DNA of 9,367 bases from Cytophagales bacterium (GTDB lineage: Bacteria > Bacteroidota > Bacteroidia > Cytophagales > UBA9547): NCBI GenBank assembly GCA_003476475.1, contig DMUD01000300.1, positions 1 to 9,367 of the forward strand, in the 5' to 3' direction. Below the pieces are notes generated by a model. The model had not been told where the DNA came from and made no database searches. It was given only the letters and a program-made list of their open reading frames with translations. Below, in pieces: positions 5,985 through 9,367 of the stretch. Position 1 is the stretch's first letter. Each line of letters starts with the position of its first letter. Position numbers and translations under genes: made by a program.

Positions 5985-7091
5985 ATGGATGTACAATTTG
6001 AAACTAGGAAAAAAGTAGTCGCCAAAGAGCGCATTACGTTCGGCAACCAAAAAAGCCCCTTTTTTACCGAATTGAAAAATGAAGTAAAAAAGTATTTTGA
6101 AGAAACAGGTGTCGAAAGTACGGGCAATTCAGTTTTGTATTCCAAAGCCATTTTCTTAATTGCTACCTATGTGGTAGCCTATGCAACTGTGGTGTTTTTC
6201 GCACCAAATGGCGGAATAGCGCTTCTTTTATGTGCATATTTGGGTTTGGCTGCTGCTGGTCTCGGTTTCAACGTGATGCACGACGGCTCGCATGGCAGTT
6301 TTTCGAGCAAAAGATGGCTGAATACATTGGCCTCACATTCCATAAACTTGTTGGGTGGCGACGCCATGTTGTGGAGAAACAAGCACAATATCATTCATCA
6401 CACTTTTACCAACATAGAAGGCTATGACCAAGACATCGCACAAATGCCGGTACTTCGTTTAAATTCTATGCAAGAAAAAAAGTGGTTTCATAAGTACCAG
6501 CATATTTATTGCTACTTCGTGTACGGACTGTCTTCCATCCTTTGGATGTTTTTGTTGGATTATATCAAATACTTCAACCGTAAAGTAGGCAACATTCGCA
6601 TTCCCAAAATTACTTTTGCAGAACACCTCACTTTTTGGTTTACCAAAATAACCTACACTACTATTTATATCATCATTCCTTCTTTTTACTGGGACATACA
6701 ATATGTGCTGTTAGGTTTCTTTCTCTATCATTTTGTGTTAGGTCTCACCATTTCTACAGTATTCCAATTGGCACATGTAGTCGAAATCACCCATTTTCCC
6801 GATAGCCACTTCGAAAACCAAACCATAAAAGACGAGTGGGCGGTTCACCAACTAAAAACAACTGCCAATTTCGCCACTGGAAATCGCTTCATTACTTGGT
6901 TTGTAGGGGGGCTAAATTACCAAATAGAACACCACTTGTTTCCCAAAGTAAGCCACGTACACTACCCTGCTATTCAAAATATTGTAAAATCGGTGGCGGC
7001 AAAATTTAAAGTGCCTTACCACGAATACCCCACTTTTTGGACTGCCATAGAATCGCACACCAAACACATGAAAGAAACGGCTGTAGCTTAA
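5985..7091 (+). CDS. Membrane fatty acid desaturase (acyl-CoA/acyl-lipid desaturase family)
   Basis: The 368-residue protein belongs to the membrane-bound di-iron desaturases, which insert a double bond in a fatty acyl chain using oxygen and electrons from a ferredoxin or cytochrome. The three histidine boxes are intact: HDGSH (99-103), HNIIHH (134-139) and QIEHH (313-317). The QxxHH form of the third box is typical of the group containing front-end (delta-5/delta-6) and linoleoyl-CoA-type desaturases, but bacterial members need not share that regiospecificity. Hydrophobic segments lie at about 52-72, 77-97, 176-195, 222-234 and 238-262. There is no cytochrome b5 domain, so the electron donor must be separate. 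The ATG at 5985 follows a good -7 element and gives a hydrophilic N-terminus. An unknown gene follows after three bases. Confidence 0.93.
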   Translation: MDVQFETRKKVVAKERITFGNQKSPFFTELKNEVKKYFEETGVESTGNSVLYSKAIFLIATYVVAYATVVFFAPNGGIALLLCAYLGLAAAGLGFNVMHDGSHGSFSSKRWLNTLASHSINLLGGDAMLWRNKHNIIHHTFTNIEGYDQDIAQMPVLRLNSMQEKKWFHKYQHIYCYFVYGLSSILWMFLLDYIKYFNRKVGNIRIPKITFAEHLTFWFTKITYTTIYIIIPSFYWDIQYVLLGFFLYHFVLGLTISTVFQLAHVVEITHFPDSHFENQTIKDEWAVHQLKTTANFATGNRFITWFVGGLNYQIEHHLFPKVSHVHYPAIQNIVKSVAAKFKVPYHEYPTFWTAIESHTKHMKETAVA

Positions 7092-7094
7092 CGA

Positions 7095-7529
7095 ATGAAT
7101 ATGTATTTGTACAAACTACCCGAAAAAAATCAATTTCTTTTTGTGCGCGACAAAAGCCTATTTAGTCTATACAAACCCAAAGAATTGGGAGATTTGCCTT
7201 TAGTGCCCGAAAAATTGTACAAAAAATACGAAAAGCATTTTGGCTACATCGACACCAAACTTTTTCGCTACTCGGCGCTGGAATTACTGAAAGAACAATT
7301 TAACAAAGTATTCACAACCAACCAGTTGAACAAAGCACAAACATTTTTATTGAGTTTTGTTATCAACAAATTCAAGATTACGAAAGAGCAATACGAAGAA
7401 ATGTTGCAGAAAACATTGGCCGAAGACAATTCGTTCGAATTGCAAATGCAGTTGGCCAAATACCAAACCATCAAAAGCCAGTACGAGGGCGGAAAGCTTC
7501 ATCAGTTTTTTTCTTTCTGGAAAAGTTAA
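7095..7529 (+). CDS. Hypothetical protein coupled to the desaturase gene
   Basis: I do not recognise this 144-residue protein. It is soluble and rich in lysine, leucine and aromatic residues, with no signal peptide, membrane helix, cysteine pair or nucleotide-binding motif. From about residue 58 it looks largely helical, with charged amphipathic stretches such as KFKITKEQYEEMLQKTLAED (about 92-111), and it ends in an aromatic HQFFSFWKS tail. The start is three bases after the desaturase stop, which argues for co-translation; a second ATG two codons on (7101) is also possible. Its codon use matches its neighbours, and the frame is the only sensible one here, so I take it as a real gene. The 3' end overlaps the end of the opposing oxyR by four bases. 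Proximity suggests a link to the desaturase, but no function can be assigned. Confidence 0.75.
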   Translation: MNMYLYKLPEKNQFLFVRDKSLFSLYKPKELGDLPLVPEKLYKKYEKHFGYIDTKLFRYSALELLKEQFNKVFTTNQLNKAQTFLLSFVINKFKITKEQYEEMLQKTLAEDNSFELQMQLAKYQTIKSQYEGGKLHQFFSFWKS

Positions 7530-8458
7530 AGCGGGACTATTTTTTTGCCTTTGGCCTCTTTCAGTTCGTCTGGCAAAGATTCCAAAATACTTTTAGCCAC
7601 CGCATCTATCAACTTTTTCTTTAAAAACTGCCTGTGCACCACTATGGAGATTTCCCTCACGGGCGCAGGTTCTTCAAAATAACGCACCAAGTCCTGTTGG
7701 TCTTCGTGTATGCCCCTTGTGGCCAAAATTGGCAAAATAGTAATGCCTTTATCCAATTCGACCAATCGTTTCAATGTTTCCAAACTTCCCGACTCGTAAT
7801 TGAAATGTAGGCGTGGTTTGGATTGGCGCTCTTGGCACAAATGAATGACTTGGTTTCGAAAACAATGGCCTTCGTTCAATATCCAAGTTTCATCCAAGTT
7901 CAAGTCTTCGGCTTTTATTTCTTTTTTTGGGAACAAGGCACTTTTTTTGGAAACATAGGCTACAAAATGTTCATAAAACATGGGCATTTCGGTAAGGGCG
8001 GCATCTTGCAAGGGAGTGGCCATGAGTCCGCAGTCTAATGCTCCCTTTTTCAACCTCGACACTATTTCTTCGGTTGGAAGTTCTTGTAGGTGCAATTCCA
8101 CATTAGGGTAGTTTTCCAAAAATGTATCCAAAAACAAGGGCAAAAAGTAGGGCGCGAGGGTTGGAATTACGGCCATGTGCAATGCGCCTACAATTTTACC
8201 CGACTGTTCTTTGGCCATTTCCAATATGCGCCCACTTTCGGCCAGCACCAATCGAGCCTGTTGCACTATTTCGCTACCCAGTTCGGTACAAAGGATGGGT
8301 TGCCTGCTGCGGTCAAATATTTTTACGCCTAGCTCCTCTTCCAATTTTTGTATTTGCATACTCAAAGTGGGCTGAGTCACATAACATTTTTCGGCCGCTT
8401 TTATAAAACTCTTGTAGTTATCGACCGACACGATGTATTCTAATTGGGTTAGCGTCAT
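7526..8458 (-). CDS. oxyR: OxyR-type LysR-family hydrogen peroxide sensor and regulator
   Basis: The 310-residue protein has the LysR layout. A winged helix-turn-helix covers residues 1-60 (MTLTQLEYIV, then AAEKCYVTQPTLSMQIQKLE and FDRSRQP), followed by a linker helix and a periplasmic-binding-protein-like sensing domain from about residue 90. The OxyR signature is clear: EGHCFRNQVIHLC places cysteines at 199 and 208, the same numbers as the peroxide-sensing disulfide pair of E. coli OxyR. LETLKRLVELDKGITILPILA matches the neighbouring OxyR core. In the known family, oxidation forms Cys199-Cys208 and switches on genes such as ahpC. This gene is divergent from ahpC across a 107-base gap, so direct control of ahpC and autoregulation are likely. 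Its stop overlaps the end of the convergent 144-residue gene. Codon use is like that of hslV and ppc. The start ATG (complement of 8456-8458) gives the standard LysR N-terminus. Confidence 0.93.
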   Translation of the reverse strand: MTLTQLEYIVSVDNYKSFIKAAEKCYVTQPTLSMQIQKLEEELGVKIFDRSRQPILCTELGSEIVQQARLVLAESGRILEMAKEQSGKIVGALHMAVIPTLAPYFLPLFLDTFLENYPNVELHLQELPTEEIVSRLKKGALDCGLMATPLQDAALTEMPMFYEHFVAYVSKKSALFPKKEIKAEDLNLDETWILNEGHCFRNQVIHLCQERQSKPRLHFNYESGSLETLKRLVELDKGITILPILATRGIHEDQQDLVRYFEEPAPVREISIVVHRQFLKKKLIDAVAKSILESLPDELKEAKGKKIVPL

Positions 8459-8471
8459 TTATTTTATAATT

Positions 8472-8486
8472 ATAGATATTCTCGAT
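8472..8486. promoter_or_regulatory. Candidate OxyR half-site in the oxyR-ahpC intergenic region
   Basis: ATAGATATTCTCGAT fits the half-site pattern ATAG-N7-CTAT known for E. coli OxyR, with one mismatch in the outer arms (CGAT for CTAT), and it also keeps the inner T at position 6. A second half-site at the expected spacing (8494-8508) is poor. A separate dyad, ATTG-N10-CAAT (8490-8507), overlaps that place. The site is 14 bases from the oxyR start and about 80 from the ahpC start. Binding preferences of Bacteroidota OxyR may differ from those of E. coli. Confidence 0.3.
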
Positions 8487-8530
8487 TGCATTGTAAATTT
8501 AATCAATTTTTATTATACACTCCATACTCC

Positions 8531-8538
8531 CACTTTTG
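8531..8538 (+). promoter_or_regulatory. Possible -7 promoter element CACTTTTG for ahpC
   Basis: The octamer has one mismatch to TAnnTTTG and ends 27 bases before the ahpC ATG. There is no TTG at the usual spacing upstream. An alternative sigma-70-like pair, TTGTAA (8491-8496) and TATACA (8514-8519) with a 17-base spacer, is also present. I cannot decide between them. Confidence 0.25.
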
Positions 8539-8565
8539 TTGAATAAAAATTTAAACAATACACCT

Positions 8566-9132
8566 ATGGAAAATAGAATCATTTCAGTGGGATCGGTTTT
8601 CCCAAGTTTCAAAAAAACCGCCGTGGTTTCGTTGGAAAAAGGCAACGAGTTTTACACCATCCGTTCGGAAGACCATAAAAATAACAAATGGCTGGTCATG
8701 TTTTGGTGGCCTAAAGATTTCACTTTTGTTTGTCCAACAGAGATTGCAGAATTCAACAAGAATTATAACAATTTCGTAGATCGTGATACGGTTTTATATG
8801 GTGCATCTACAGACTCTGAATTTGTGCACGCTGCATGGAGAAGAGATCATGCTGATTTAAGAGATTTAAAATTCCCAATGATTGCAGATACTAATAAATC
8901 TTTAGCAGATGCGTTAGGTATTTTAACGGCTGATGAAAAAGTAGCTTACCGTGCTACCTTTATTATCGATCCAGAAGGAATTGTTCGTTGGGTTAATATC
9001 AACGACTTAAGTGTAGGAAGAAACGTAGATGAAGTTTTACGTGTATTAGATGCCTTACAAACAGATGAACTTTGCCCATGTAACTGGACAAAAGGCGAAG
9101 AAACCTTAACACACAAATTAGCAGCTGAATAA
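8566..9132 (+). CDS. ahpC: Alkyl hydroperoxide reductase C, three-cysteine peroxiredoxin
   Basis: This 188-residue cytoplasmic peroxidase reduces hydrogen peroxide and organic hydroperoxides. The active-site motif PxxxTxxC is complete, with Pro49, Thr53 and peroxidatic Cys56 in WWPKDFTFVCPTEI, and Arg129 is in the place of the conserved active-site Arg. Near the C-terminus, DELCPCNWTKGE has two cysteines, Cys170 and Cys172. This matches the layout of M. tuberculosis AhpC (ELCACNW), which is recycled by AhpD rather than AhpF, and an AhpD-like gene follows. The frame is open from a TTG at 8536, but the ATG at 8566 gives the standard N-terminus and length. Codon use changes sharply inside the gene. 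Before about position 8700 the two leucines use TTG and CTG, while after it 12 of 13 use TTA, unlike hslV (1 TTA of 15). This could reflect recombination with a foreign copy or an assembly join. Confidence 0.95.
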   Translation: MENRIISVGSVFPSFKKTAVVSLEKGNEFYTIRSEDHKNNKWLVMFWWPKDFTFVCPTEIAEFNKNYNNFVDRDTVLYGASTDSEFVHAAWRRDHADLRDLKFPMIADTNKSLADALGILTADEKVAYRATFIIDPEGIVRWVNINDLSVGRNVDEVLRVLDALQTDELCPCNWTKGEETLTHKLAAE

Positions 9133-9135
9133 ATC

Positions 9136-9163
9136 AAAAAAACGTACTTCGGTACGTTTTTTT
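9136..9163 (+). terminator. Strong intrinsic terminator with cUUCGg loop
   Basis: AAAAAAACGTAC (9136-9147) pairs perfectly with GTACGTTTTTTT (9152-9163) around TTCG, a 12-bp stem closed by the very stable C(UUCG)G tetraloop and ending in seven T residues. It starts three bases after the ahpC stop codon and ends 14 bases before the next start codon. It should end most ahpC transcripts and leave reduced read-through into the AhpD-like gene. The A and T tracts on both sides could let it work on either strand. Confidence 0.92.
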
Positions 9164-9177
9164 ATAAATCAAATTTT

Positions 9178-9367
9178 ATGGAAAACGAAAAAGCACTGAG
9201 TTTACTAAACGAACTCCAACTTAACCCATTGATAGATTCTATTTCTATTAGCAAACTAGCAGCTGTAGATAGCAGAACCTTAAGCGATATCAAATTAAAT
9301 TTTACTTCTGTAATGGGCAGTAATAATTTTACTTCTAAAAAGGAAAGTTATTTATTAGCCCTATCGG
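9178..9367 (+). CDS. AhpD-like alkylhydroperoxidase, N-terminal part, cut by window end
   Basis: The ATG at 9178 opens a frame that runs to the window edge, giving 63 residues. SRTLSDIKLNFTSVMGSNNF (32-51) followed by TSKKESYLLALS resembles the N-terminal helical region of AhpD, where M. tuberculosis has AKDIKLNLSSI. AhpD, of the carboxymuconolactone decarboxylase-like family, passes electrons to AhpC through a CxxC pair. That pair lies in the C-terminal half, which is not in the window, so the key residues cannot be checked. The position 45 bases after a three-cysteine ahpC strongly supports the call. The strong terminator between the two suggests lower or separate expression. Leucine codons are mixed (5 TTA of 12). 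Confidence 0.75.
   Translation, partial: MENEKALSLLNELQLNPLIDSISISKLAAVDSRTLSDIKLNFTSVMGSNNFTSKKESYLLALS

Noticed and set aside
7526..7529. Four-base overlap of the convergent gene ends as a possible frameshift or fusion
   Set aside because: Both proteins have complete, natural ends on opposite strands; short convergent overlaps are common.
8090..8406. Several plus-strand frames opposite oxyR
   Set aside because: The minus-strand protein is a complete, conserved OxyR; these are antisense shadows.
8536..8565. TTG start for ahpC adding 10 residues
   Set aside because: It overlaps the likely promoter region, and the ATG at 8566 gives the standard peroxiredoxin N-terminus.
1..9367. CRISPR array, tRNA or rRNA genes, transposase or integrase genes
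   Set aside because: No regularly spaced repeats, tRNA-like cloverleaf, rRNA sequence or mobile-element protein was found on either strand.

Overview
The window reads as a chromosomal segment of a member of the Bacteroidota. Support comes from the Bacteroidota-style HslV with a short N-terminal propeptide, matches to the Bacteroidota promoter element TAnnTTTG, weak or absent Shine-Dalgarno sequences, and family-specific small membrane proteins. I cannot resolve it below phylum. Base composition is mostly moderate (hand counts of about 50-57% GC in sample lines of hslV and ppc). There are two AT-richer stretches: the acyltransferase gene and the 3' part of ahpC onward.

Layout. Positions 1-329 carry no supported gene. 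They hold a dense series of inverted repeats, one of them terminator-like and one REP-like. Then come a small membrane-anchored protein (330-695), a four-helix DUF1648-type membrane protein (855-1370), the proteasome-like protease subunit HslV (1374-1913) and an AT-rich membrane acyltransferase (1926-2981). The last three are closely spaced and probably co-transcribed. After a 151-base gap comes a full-length phosphoenolpyruvate carboxylase (3133-5904). Next is a membrane fatty acid desaturase (5985-7091), followed three bases later by an unrecognised 144-residue protein (7095-7529). That gene converges with, and overlaps by four bases, a minus-strand OxyR-type regulator (7526-8458). Divergent from oxyR is a three-cysteine AhpC peroxiredoxin (8566-9132). 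It is followed by a strong UUCG-loop terminator and the start of an AhpD-like gene cut by the window end (9178-9367).

How the genes fit together. The right end is a peroxide-defence module: a sensor-regulator, a peroxidase of the type known from Mycobacterium tuberculosis, and that peroxidase's likely AhpD partner. PEP carboxylase supplies oxaloacetate (anaplerosis), and the desaturase adjusts membrane lipid unsaturation. HslV is half of a two-component protease whose ATPase, HslU, is not in the window.

Most of the window is ordinary housekeeping sequence, and I see no clear undescribed system. The points most worth checking are an abrupt codon-usage change inside ahpC (recombination or assembly join), the apparent loss of two aspartate-feedback residues in PEP carboxylase, and the unknown gene coupled to the desaturase.
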